Assembly: GCA_012719545.1 (NCBI GenBank)
Contig: JAAYAD010000054.1
Coordinates: 1 to 64,000, forward strand
Length of the DNA stretch: 64,000 bases
Reading direction: 5' to 3'
From: Clostridiaceae bacterium
GTDB taxonomy: Bacteria; Bacillota; Clostridia; DSM-8532
The notes below the pieces were generated by a model that saw nothing but the letters and a program-made list of their open reading frames with translations, did no database searches and was not told the DNA's origin. A program made the translations under genes and the position numbers. Shown here one piece after another: positions 30,058-38,530 of this stretch (its first letter is position 1; each line of letters starts with the position of its first letter).

Positions 30058-30975
30058 ATGAAAGCCGTCAAAAGAGTTGCACGGGTACAGGAAAGTGAGC
30101 ATTACTGGCCCTCTTTCACAGATATTATGTCGTCCCTGGTGCTTGTATTGTTTTTCTTTATTGTTATCCTGACCATAAAACAGATATTCTCAATGGGTAT
30201 CTGGGATAAAAAGCTTAAGGATGCTTCATTGTCGTTATCCAACGTAAAACAGGAGCTTGAAAATACAAACCTGGAGCTGTCATTAAAAAGGCAGGAGCTT
30301 ATTGATCTTGAAAAAGCTCTTTCAGATAAGGAGGCTCAAATAGGCATTCTGCAGGCCCAGTTAAATAAGGATCAGCAGGCCCTGAGCATGAAGGAGCTGG
30401 AACTTAATGCGGTAAAAAATCAGCTTCAGGAAATTTCACTTTTAAGGCTCGATTTATTAAAGGAAGTTAAAGCCTCAATTGAAAAAGAACTTAAAGATAT
30501 AGTCAAATCAAAGGATGAGCCCCTGGTATCAATAGACGATAACGCGAATCTTGTTATTCAGAGCAGCCTTCTTTTTGCAAAAGGCTCAAGCGAAATATCG
30601 GATAGCGGCAAAAAAATGCTCCGCCAGTTTGCTATTGCCTTTGAAAAAATACTGTCCAACTCATCAAACAGGGATAAGATAGATTCAATCATTGTTTCAG
30701 GCTATGCCGATTCGGATGATACATACCAGAACAATTATCTTCTCTCCTGTGAAAGGGCAATAGCCGTAATCAACACCATGATGGCTGAAAACCCGGTCCT
30801 TGAAAAAAAATACGGCCGGTATTTTCAGGCTTCGGGCTTCTCCGAGTTCAGGCCTCTTGTAGAGGAAGTCAACGAAGCCGCAAAGTCAAAAAACCGGCGC
30901 ATTCAGATTTCTATTGATATTAAGGACTCTCAAATCCAGAAGATTATTTCCGATTATATGAGCAGGCAGCCTTAA
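30058..30975 (+). CDS. MotB/ZorB-like protein: one TM with conserved Asp, coiled-coil linker, C-terminal OmpA-like peptidoglycan-binding domain
   Basis: WPSFTDIMSSLVLVLFFFIVILTI, heptad-rich linker, LLFAKGSSEISDSGKKMLRQFA...IIVSGYADSDD...SCERAIAVINTM...ASGFSEFRPL...KNRRIQISI; RBS AAAGGAG. Confidence 0.87.
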   Translation: MKAVKRVARVQESEHYWPSFTDIMSSLVLVLFFFIVILTIKQIFSMGIWDKKLKDASLSLSNVKQELENTNLELSLKRQELIDLEKALSDKEAQIGILQAQLNKDQQALSMKELELNAVKNQLQEISLLRLDLLKEVKASIEKELKDIVKSKDEPLVSIDDNANLVIQSSLLFAKGSSEISDSGKKMLRQFAIAFEKILSNSSNRDKIDSIIVSGYADSDDTYQNNYLLSCERAIAVINTMMAENPVLEKKYGRYFQASGFSEFRPLVEEVNEAAKSKNRRIQISIDIKDSQIQKIISDYMSRQP

Positions 30976-32074
30976 TAATGGATGTTAAAAATTCGCATGC
31001 TTTAACCATGTCGGAAATTTTAATCTGCTCCTGGGTGCTGTGAACCTTATCCATTCCAACACTTATATCCACCGCAGGAATTCCCGCTCCATTAATGATA
31101 TTGGTATCGCTACCGCCTCCGGTGGACTCAAGGCGAATAGGTATTCCGGAAATTTCAGAAGCCTTTTTGACCAGTTCAATAATGGCGTCGCTTTCTTTTA
31201 TAAAATAGCCGGGATACATGGTTTCTGCCTCAATGTCCACGGTTCCTCCCATCTCTTCAGCAGTCTTTTTGAAGGAATCCACTATTGCCTGTGTGTACAT
31301 GGCTATTTTGTCCTTGTCTGTAGAGCGGACCTCTCCCTCAACGGTACATGTTTCGCAGACAATATTCCTTGCCTCACCGCCTTTGATGATGCCAATATTG
31401 GATGTGCTTTCAGGATCGATTCTTCCAAAATAGGGCATATGGGCAATAGCCTTGGAAGCCATCATTATAGCACTTAATCCTTTCTCAGGCTCAAGCCCTG
31501 CATGGGCTGCACGGCCCTTGAAGGTCGCTGAAAAACGGTTGTAATAGGGAGCTTTTACAGCTATTGTGCCTATTGGCCCGCCATTATCCAGTATGAAGGC
31601 AAAATCTGCGGGGATTTTGGACAAATCAAGATTTCTTGCACCATAGAGCCCGCCTTCCTCTGCCACGGTGAAGGCTATATAAAGATCCCCGAATTCGGCT
31701 CCATCCTCTTTTAAAGACTTTATTGTTTCCAAAATAACAGCGATTCCTGCCGCGTCATCGCCGCCAAGAATGGTTGTGCCATCGCTTTTAATAATATCCC
31801 CTTCAACAACGGCCTTTTTATTGAGCCCCGGCACAACGGTGTCCATATGAGCCATCAATAATAAAGCAGGCGCATTTGTGTTTCCTTTTACGTGGCATAC
31901 CACATTTCCTGCATTACCGCCGATTTTTGAGCCGGTATCGTCTTCATATGGCTCATAGCCCATTGACTTTAGCATTTCAAGAAGAGCATCGGCCATTTTT
32001 CTTTCCTGCTTTGTTAAGCTGTCAATTGCAACAAGGTTCAAAAACTCGTCTACCAGCCTCTGTTTATTTATCAT
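30944..32074 (-). CDS. M20/M42-type peptidase (PepT-like)
   Basis: LLMAHMDTVVPG, GGDDAAGIAVILE, AFTVAEEGGLYGARNLD, GGGSDTNIINGAGIPAVDISVGMDKVHSTQEQI; start at ATG 32074 behind GGAGG. Confidence 0.9.
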   Translation of the reverse strand: MINKQRLVDEFLNLVAIDSLTKQERKMADALLEMLKSMGYEPYEDDTGSKIGGNAGNVVCHVKGNTNAPALLLMAHMDTVVPGLNKKAVVEGDIIKSDGTTILGGDDAAGIAVILETIKSLKEDGAEFGDLYIAFTVAEEGGLYGARNLDLSKIPADFAFILDNGGPIGTIAVKAPYYNRFSATFKGRAAHAGLEPEKGLSAIMMASKAIAHMPYFGRIDPESTSNIGIIKGGEARNIVCETCTVEGEVRSTDKDKIAMYTQAIVDSFKKTAEEMGGTVDIEAETMYPGYFIKESDAIIELVKKASEISGIPIRLESTGGGSDTNIINGAGIPAVDISVGMDKVHSTQEQIKISDMVKACEFLTSIIKAACSYNRK

Positions 32075-32144
32075 ACAATCTGCCTCCATTTTTTGAATAT
32101 TCTCTATGCTAGGGCGTGAAAGATTATGATTCCAACAGCCTCGG

Positions 32145-32636
32145 TCATACCCCGGTGGAGCCAAAGCCACCGCCTCTGTTTGTACCTATATTTATGACTG
32201 AGTCAACCTTTACCAGATTCATTCGGGGTACCTGAGCAAGAACAAGCTGGGCCACCCTCTCCCCTTTTCTTATTAAATATGTTCCTTTTTTATTTCCCTT
32301 GCTGTCCAGGGTATGGTATTCTCCATCTTTTTCACTGTTTTCAGGCGAAGTATTGGTCATAAGAATACCCAGTTCGTCCCTGTAGCCTGCATCAATGGTA
32401 CCTGGCGAATTTGAAAGGCGAAGAGGGGTTCTAAAGCTTATTCCGCTTCTTGGTCTTACCTGTATTTCATAGCCTTCGGGAATGGCAAACTTAAGACCCG
32501 TAGGAATAATAACTGTCTCACCAGGCCTTATTATTGTATCCTCTGCCGCGCATACATCCATTCCTGCATCATAGGGATTGGCGTAGAATGGCATGGTCAC
32601 GCCTTCCCTTATGACCTCCACATAAACATCTACCAT
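32145..32636 (-). CDS. dut: dUTP diphosphatase
   Basis: YDAGMDVCAAED, RPRSGISFRTPL, NSPGTIDAGYRDELGI, GERVAQLVL, RGGGFGSTG. Confidence 0.95.
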   Translation of the reverse strand: MVDVYVEVIREGVTMPFYANPYDAGMDVCAAEDTIIRPGETVIIPTGLKFAIPEGYEIQVRPRSGISFRTPLRLSNSPGTIDAGYRDELGILMTNTSPENSEKDGEYHTLDSKGNKKGTYLIRKGERVAQLVLAQVPRMNLVKVDSVINIGTNRGGGFGSTGV

Positions 32637-32653
32637 TTTTGTACCTCCAATTA

Positions 32654-35107
32654 TTAGACTCCCCTGAACCAGTGGCCCTTTGTATGGCCTTTTTCCTTCA
32701 GCTCATTCATATACTGCTGGACTTCTAAGTCAATATCAAAACCCTTTAACTTATTATAATAATATCTTGCAACATAGGCGCAAGAAGCCATATCTTCATC
32801 GGTAAATATAAGCCTTATTAAATTAATAGGTGTCTCCTTTAATACATCCGTATCATCCATGACAATGGGAACGGAATTGAAAATCTGGGTCCTTTTTAAG
32901 GCAGCATCTCTTATAAAGGGGAATATTTCTCCTTTTCGATCTTTTAGGTACCCTCTGTTTTTGCCACAGCTTTCACAATTGTTGGAACACTCTTTTATAG
33001 CTCCATGAGGACAATTCTCCATTGTCATAACGGGTATTCTTCCATATACTATGGCTTCAAGAGTTATTCCATCACATGATATGGACTTTACTTCATTTAA
33101 AGTGAGCTCAGGAGAAATAACGCCCGTACCTGCTCCGTATTCTTTCTGTAAATTAAGAGCCTGACTGTTAAACAGGTTCATGGAAAAGTCCGCGCAGAGA
33201 GCTTTTTCAGGAAATACCCTTTTTAATGCCATATAGGATCCCAAATTTCCAAAGGCAATGCCGTCAAAATAGTCTTCAATTATCTTAAGCTTATTTATAA
33301 CACTATCAATCTCATTATCCTTAAGTATGAACGGGGTCCAGACATAAATCTCTCCATTATAATCTTTCTTAAGCTTTTTTATCTTATCTACAGGACAGAC
33401 AGGAAGATAGACTCTGGATACAAAATCATTCAAATCATTAAGTGTTGGAGGGCACTCATAAAAGAATGCTGAAAGTTCCTGTTTTACCTGAAGTTCTGAA
33501 TACGCCTCCTTATTTTTCGTGGTTACTTCCAGTAACTTTTCAGCTTTATCGCTGTGAGGCCTTTTATATGCTGCAATCCTCTTATTTTTTATCTCTTCCA
33601 GGACTTTTCGCCTTAAGTCATTTAATACAGAAACAGGCAATATACTCTCATTGTCAGTATCAACCTGCAGGCTATTAAGCCAATATGGCGTATCCCCTGT
33701 TTTCTTAAGCTGCTGGTATATACGATCATAGGTCAACGGCCTGTTAATGGCTTTTTCAGCATTAATATCCGATTCTGCAAAAGCAATATTTCCAAAGCTG
33801 TCTGTGGCCTTCAGCCTTGCTTTCTGTCCAACTATAAGGGTAAATTCCATATCTATAGGGACAAGCGGCCTTTCGCCATGTTCATATGTTTTTCTTGCCT
33901 CCTCAAAAAGAGGCCTGGACATGGTTTTATAAACCTGGCTTCCCTTGTTTACAAAAGTTTTAACATCCCCTATCCAGGGCGAAGTATCAGCACCTGCCTT
34001 ATCCATATGGCGGTTATTATCTACTATTGCCGTGACAATAAGGCTTTGGGGGCCCTTCTTTTCATCCATTATTTCTATGCCGTCCCCCATATTAAGAGGC
34101 TTAATAAGTTTTATCCTGGCATATGGGGATTTATAGTCTGTTACTACCCCAATATTAATGCCCTGGTTCTTGGGATGCCCGCTATATATGAGATTAGTGC
34201 TTGATTTGTCAGACAAAAAATAGCTTTTAGTAAATCCCCCTCTGTTGAATGCCTGCAAAAGCTTTTGCTTATCCATTTCGTCAACCTTGAAGTCTAAAGG
34301 TGAATCTTCCAGCAAATCAATATATTTTCTATAAATGGAGGTTACAATTGCAACGTATTCGGGGGATTTCATCCGTCCCTCAATTTTAAGGGAAGCAACT
34401 TTCGATTCCTTAAGCTCCGGCAAAAGCTCCAGAGCCATAAGATCCCTTGTGCTTAAAAGATATGAATTGCCGGAAAATGAGGTTTTATTGCGCGAAACAG
34501 CCCATGGGAGCCTGCATGGCTGGGCGCAAAGGCCGCGATTGCCGCTTCTTCCTCCTATAAAGCTGGACATGAGGCATTGGCCTGAATAGCATACACAAAG
34601 GGCTCCATGGACAAAAACCTCAAGCTCCACAGAACTATTTTCAGATATAAACTTTATTTCATCCAGGGACAACTCACGGGACAGCACAACCCTTTCCACT
34701 CCCAGGTTCGACAGAGCATTGACAGTTGCGCTGCTTGTAATTGTCATCTGAGTACTTGCATGAATTGGCAGATCCGGAATATGGTCTTTTAAAAGCTTTA
34801 AAAAACCCAAATCCTGGACGATAACGGCATCTGCCCCGTTTTCACGGGCAAAGGATGCAAAATTGAGAGCATCCTTTAATTCGTCATTTTTAAGTAGGGT
34901 ATTAAGGGTGATATATACCTTCACCCCTCGTTCATGGGCATAGTCAAGAGCTTTTATAAGCTCTTCCTCGTTAAAATTTCCTGCATTGATTCTGGCGTTA
35001 TATTTTCCTCCGCCAAGATATACAGCATCGGCACCATTTAAAACAGCCGCCTTAAGTGATTCAAAGCTGCCTGCAGGTGCAAGCAGCTCCATTTTTCTCT
35101 TAGTCAT
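32654..35107 (-). CDS. U32 family peptidase with DUF3656
   Basis: MELLAPAGSFESLKAAVLNGADAVYLGG; VFVHGALCVCYSGQCLMSSFIGGRSGNRGLCAQPCRLPW; ~817 aa. Confidence 0.93.
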   Translation of the reverse strand: MTKRKMELLAPAGSFESLKAAVLNGADAVYLGGGKYNARINAGNFNEEELIKALDYAHERGVKVYITLNTLLKNDELKDALNFASFARENGADAVIVQDLGFLKLLKDHIPDLPIHASTQMTITSSATVNALSNLGVERVVLSRELSLDEIKFISENSSVELEVFVHGALCVCYSGQCLMSSFIGGRSGNRGLCAQPCRLPWAVSRNKTSFSGNSYLLSTRDLMALELLPELKESKVASLKIEGRMKSPEYVAIVTSIYRKYIDLLEDSPLDFKVDEMDKQKLLQAFNRGGFTKSYFLSDKSSTNLIYSGHPKNQGINIGVVTDYKSPYARIKLIKPLNMGDGIEIMDEKKGPQSLIVTAIVDNNRHMDKAGADTSPWIGDVKTFVNKGSQVYKTMSRPLFEEARKTYEHGERPLVPIDMEFTLIVGQKARLKATDSFGNIAFAESDINAEKAINRPLTYDRIYQQLKKTGDTPYWLNSLQVDTDNESILPVSVLNDLRRKVLEEIKNKRIAAYKRPHSDKAEKLLEVTTKNKEAYSELQVKQELSAFFYECPPTLNDLNDFVSRVYLPVCPVDKIKKLKKDYNGEIYVWTPFILKDNEIDSVINKLKIIEDYFDGIAFGNLGSYMALKRVFPEKALCADFSMNLFNSQALNLQKEYGAGTGVISPELTLNEVKSISCDGITLEAIVYGRIPVMTMENCPHGAIKECSNNCESCGKNRGYLKDRKGEIFPFIRDAALKRTQIFNSVPIVMDDTDVLKETPINLIRLIFTDEDMASCAYVARYYYNKLKGFDIDLEVQQYMNELKEKGHTKGHWFRGV

Positions 35108-35116
35108 ATGAACAAA

Positions 35117-35686
35117 TTAGCCTTCCTTTGGTGTCAAGTCTATTTTTTGGCCTGTGACCCCTTCAGCTTCTACCTTGACATAATCTGCATCGGGTTTAAA
35201 ATCTTCATCCTCGGATGTAACTATCTCAATTTCCTCAGGCTTGTCCTGACCTGGCTTATACTTATACTTGTAAACTGTGTTTTTCTTCTTTGATTTTTCT
35301 TTTCTGTTCACAAACTGCTTTCTTATGGCGTCAATTATATCAAGAATAGTCTTAACCTTAAGAAGAATATCCTTCTGGATTGTCTCCACGCCATTTTTTA
35401 CGGCATCGGATATTTTGCCCACATCATCAATCACATGCTGTATACTTTCAAGGTTATCCTTAACCATTCCTGTAATTTTGGCTGCATTATCCGTAATTTC
35501 AGGAAGCTTGACGACAGACATTCGTATATCGTCCTTATTCTCTTCAATTATGTCGTTTATATTCCTGAGAGCCTTTATGAGATTTGACAACGCCATGATT
35601 AAATAAACAATCAATAGCGAGCCTAAAACAGATACAATCAGGATTAACAGTTCTCTTAAGGAAATCATTTCATCAAGCATGGACAC
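35117..35686 (-). CDS. single-TM coiled-coil hypothetical protein
   Basis: N-terminal TM (LLILIVSVLGSLLIVYLIMAL) followed by repeated coiled-coil segments. Confidence 0.6.
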   Translation of the reverse strand: MSMLDEMISLRELLILIVSVLGSLLIVYLIMALSNLIKALRNINDIIEENKDDIRMSVVKLPEITDNAAKITGMVKDNLESIQHVIDDVGKISDAVKNGVETIQKDILLKVKTILDIIDAIRKQFVNRKEKSKKKNTVYKYKYKPGQDKPEEIEIVTSEDEDFKPDADYVKVEAEGVTGQKIDLTPKEG

Positions 35687-35704
35687 ATATCCTCCGTTTA
35701 TTTG

Positions 35705-36115
35705 TTACTTTTCGGGTGTCTGGTATAGTTTTAAGGTATTTCTGACCTCCCTGACCTCTGTTTCCTTCTTGGTTAACTCAATCTGAAGCTGAGATTCTCT
35801 TTCCTTAAGCCTTGAATTTTCATTTTTAAGCCGCTGGTGCTCATCAATGAGTTCCTGATGCTTTCTCTTCAGCTCTTTAAGCTCCTGTTCTCTGTCATTA
35901 AGCACCTCTTTTAATTGGAACAATTCTTCAGCCATATTGACAGATGCTAAAACTGAAGCCATGGACGTGCTTAGCAAGTGATTTTTGCGGGTGATTTCCT
36001 GAAGCTTCTTATCGACAAATAGTGCTACCTTCTGTATGTATTCAGGGGATTCGTCACCGCATAATACATACTCGTTCCCTGCAATACGGACAGTTACTTT
36101 ATTTTTCTGCGCCAA
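35705..36115 (-). CDS. zapA: cell division protein ZapA
   Basis: KVTVRIAGNEYVLCGDESPEYIQKVALFVDKKLQEI...STSMASVLASVNMAEELF plus coiled coil. Confidence 0.88.
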   Translation of the reverse strand: MAQKNKVTVRIAGNEYVLCGDESPEYIQKVALFVDKKLQEITRKNHLLSTSMASVLASVNMAEELFQLKEVLNDREQELKELKRKHQELIDEHQRLKNENSRLKERESQLQIELTKKETEVREVRNTLKLYQTPEK

Positions 36116-36194
36116 ACTATCAGCTCCAGTCTGCTTGTATTCCCTTAAAATTACAGCATGGAAAACATTTACTCAATTATTATACTATATTTTG

Positions 36195-36620
36195 TCAAGG
36201 TTGATTTGCTTTTTCACGCAAAAATTCTCCAAACCTTTTGTCGGTACCCAAAATATGCTTGTCCAGCCACCTGCTTAAGAAGTCCAGCACCTCTTTAGCC
36301 GTGCCAATCTGATTTTCGTCAAGCTCGTACAAATTTATGCCTGCAACCTTATGTACAAAGCTTTTATGCTCAAGCTGCTGGATCTTTATATTGAAAGAGT
36401 CATAGCCGGTTTCTTCAAACATCTTTTCTTCGTGAGAAAAATGATAAATGGCATATTTTTTGAGCTCTTCAAAAATAGATACTATTTCATCAAAATGGTC
36501 GTATTCGTCTCCAAGCTCAATAATCTCATTCATCTGGTTAATCATGTCCATAAGCTTCTTGTGCTGTGCGTCGATAACAGGATCGTAACAACTGTACTCG
36601 TCCTTCCACTTAATAATCAT
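36195..36620 (-). CDS. bacteriohemerythrin
   Basis: YSCYDPVIDAQHKKLMDMINQM...YAIYHFSHEEKMFEETGYD...QQLEHKSFVHKV...WLDKHILGTDKRFGEFL. Confidence 0.93.
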   Translation of the reverse strand: MIIKWKDEYSCYDPVIDAQHKKLMDMINQMNEIIELGDEYDHFDEIVSIFEELKKYAIYHFSHEEKMFEETGYDSFNIKIQQLEHKSFVHKVAGINLYELDENQIGTAKEVLDFLSRWLDKHILGTDKRFGEFLREKANQP

Positions 36621-36842
36621 AATATTTCCCCTCCTAATGTATACTAATATAGGGCCCTTAGGCCCGTATCCTTTTATAATGCTTATTTATGTAATATAAT
36701 ATTTACGGAACCCAATCCAATTCTTGCTTTTTCGACAGATTTCTTATATAATAAAATTGACACTGATACCTTAACATACTTTTACCTCCTTTTTAGCACA
36801 TTTTTTGATTTTTGCCTGTTGTCTATCAACAGGCCTTCTTTG

Positions 36843-37517
36843 TTATTCTTCTTCCTTTATGGAGCGTATGCATTTTTCAATCTTCTTCTTAAGACGCTGA
36901 AGAGCATTGTCCACAGATTTGACCGGTTTGTTAAGCTGTTTTGCAATGTCCTGATATGCTATGCCCACAAGATATTTATTAAGAACCTGCTTTTCAAAGG
37001 GGCTTAAAAGCTCCATAATTTTGCTTTCAATGACACTATGCTCTTCCTTGCTTATAATAAGCTCCTCAGGATTGGTAACCGATATTTCCTGAAGCACTTC
37101 AATCAATGCCTTATCGGAATCATCGTCAAAAATCTTCTTATTCAATGAAACATATGAATTCAAAGGCAGATGCTTTTGCCTGGTGGCTGTTTTTACCGCA
37201 GTTATAATCTGCCTGGTTATGCACATGTCTGCGAATACCCTGAATGGAATGTTTCTTTCATCCCGGTAATCACGTACAGCCTTAAAAAGACCAATCATCC
37301 CTTCCTGGACAATATCCTCGCGATCAGCACCAGCAAGGAAATAGCTCCTGGCCTTGGCACGGACAAGAGGCTTGTACTTTTCTATAAGGTATTCCATTCC
37401 CCGGGTGCAGCCTGAGCGAGCATACACCAGTATTTCTTCATCTTCCATACCGTCATATTTAGTATTGGAAAAATCCATGTTGGATGCCCCTGGCTGATAC
37501 ATGACTGCTTCCTCCAA
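36843..37517 (-). CDS. sigH: RNA polymerase sporulation sigma factor SigH
   Basis: SRSYFLAGADREDIVQEGMIGLFKAVRDYRDERNIPFRVFADMCITRQIITAVKTATRQKHLPLNSYVSLNK. Confidence 0.95.
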   Translation of the reverse strand: MEEAVMYQPGASNMDFSNTKYDGMEDEEILVYARSGCTRGMEYLIEKYKPLVRAKARSYFLAGADREDIVQEGMIGLFKAVRDYRDERNIPFRVFADMCITRQIITAVKTATRQKHLPLNSYVSLNKKIFDDDSDKALIEVLQEISVTNPEELIISKEEHSVIESKIMELLSPFEKQVLNKYLVGIAYQDIAKQLNKPVKSVDNALQRLKKKIEKCIRSIKEEE

Positions 37518-37533
37518 GAACCTTCAATTGAAA

Positions 37534-38358
37534 TTAAGTGGTCTTTCTAAGCACCAATGTTTTAACATTTATATTAAGGCTGTTTACATTAAAGCCTGCA
37601 AATCGATCCAGTTCCCGGACAATAGTTTTCTGAGCTGTCCTTATCGCCTCAATTAAATTGTAGCCAAATACCATTATAACATCCATGTCTATATACAGTC
37701 CATCAGGACTGTTGCTGGTTCTGAACCGCGTAACCTTTTCCATTTCAGGCATGCTGGTAATTATGTAGCTTACTACCTGGTAAATGGCATAATCGGAGAT
37801 GGTATAGTTTCCGTAATAACTGAAAGTTGGTCGGACAACTGATTTCTCGCCGATTTTCTGGAATTCTCCCTTGCCTTTTCTGCGGAACAGCTGCAAAGGA
37901 TCCAGGAAATACCCGGAAAACTGCTTTTTGAGCTGAACAGCAGGTACAGGAATTACATGTTTACCCTGCTTGAGCCTGGTATTTCTGGCTTCCTGTATTT
38001 CATAAGGACTTGCAACATCCTCAATCCTGATCTTTTTTTCAAAACTGCCAAGCTCCAGAGTCTCGGCAATCTTTTCCACCATTTTGTCAGATGTACCTAA
38101 TATAAGAATGCCTTTTGGCTTATGTTTCCTTATAGCTTTTTTTACTTCTTCCCTGTGCTCTTCTTCGGTAAAAAGAGCCACCCTTATGGAATTAATTTTG
38201 GAAGAAGCTTTTTTGGCCGATTTCCCGGCAACAATGCCATTCTCATGGATAAGAAGCCCATCATCAATAATATAGTCAAGTCCGTTTTCATGGGCTACCC
38301 ATGATGCCCTGTGGCTTTTGCCTGTTCCGCTGGGTCCTATAAATGCTACAAGCCGCAA
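37534..38358 (-). CDS. P-loop NTPase fused to a C-terminal Asp23/Gls24-like domain
   Basis: N-terminal Walker A FIGPSGTGKSHRA; C-terminal YTISDYAIYQVVSYIITSMPEMEKVTRFRTSNSPDGLYIDMDVIMVFGYNLIEAIRTAQKTIVRELDRFAGFNVNSLNINVKTL resembles Asp23. Confidence 0.75.
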   Translation of the reverse strand: MRLVAFIGPSGTGKSHRASWVAHENGLDYIIDDGLLIHENGIVAGKSAKKASSKINSIRVALFTEEEHREEVKKAIRKHKPKGILILGTSDKMVEKIAETLELGSFEKKIRIEDVASPYEIQEARNTRLKQGKHVIPVPAVQLKKQFSGYFLDPLQLFRRKGKGEFQKIGEKSVVRPTFSYYGNYTISDYAIYQVVSYIITSMPEMEKVTRFRTSNSPDGLYIDMDVIMVFGYNLIEAIRTAQKTIVRELDRFAGFNVNSLNINVKTLVLRKTT

Positions 38359-38469
38359 ATAAAATCCTCCATTTGTTATCCAATTAACAACTAAGTATAA
38401 AGATTATATATTATTATTCCACATTTTTTTTATTAGTAACATAAATATATTATTAAAATTCACTTATAA

Positions 38470-38502
38470 AACAGCCCTCTGTCAGTGGACAGAGGGCTGC
38501 TT
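38470..38502 (-). terminator. intrinsic terminator of the msmX/ugpC-type gene
   Basis: CAGCCCTCTGTC-agtg-GACAGAGGGCTG, then TTTTATAA on minus strand. Confidence 0.8.
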
Positions 38503-38530
38503 GTAAATCCTATTTCATCATTTATTACTA

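Noticed and set aside
28968-30975. Complete Zorya defence system
   Set aside because: Only ZorA/B-like motor components are present; flanking genes are gdhA and a peptidase, with no ZorC/D/E-like ORF in the window.
36813-36835. GCCTGTTG-tctat-CAACAGGC hairpin after sigH as an intrinsic terminator
   Set aside because: Strong stem but no U-run on the sigH (minus) strand, so terminator function is not supported.
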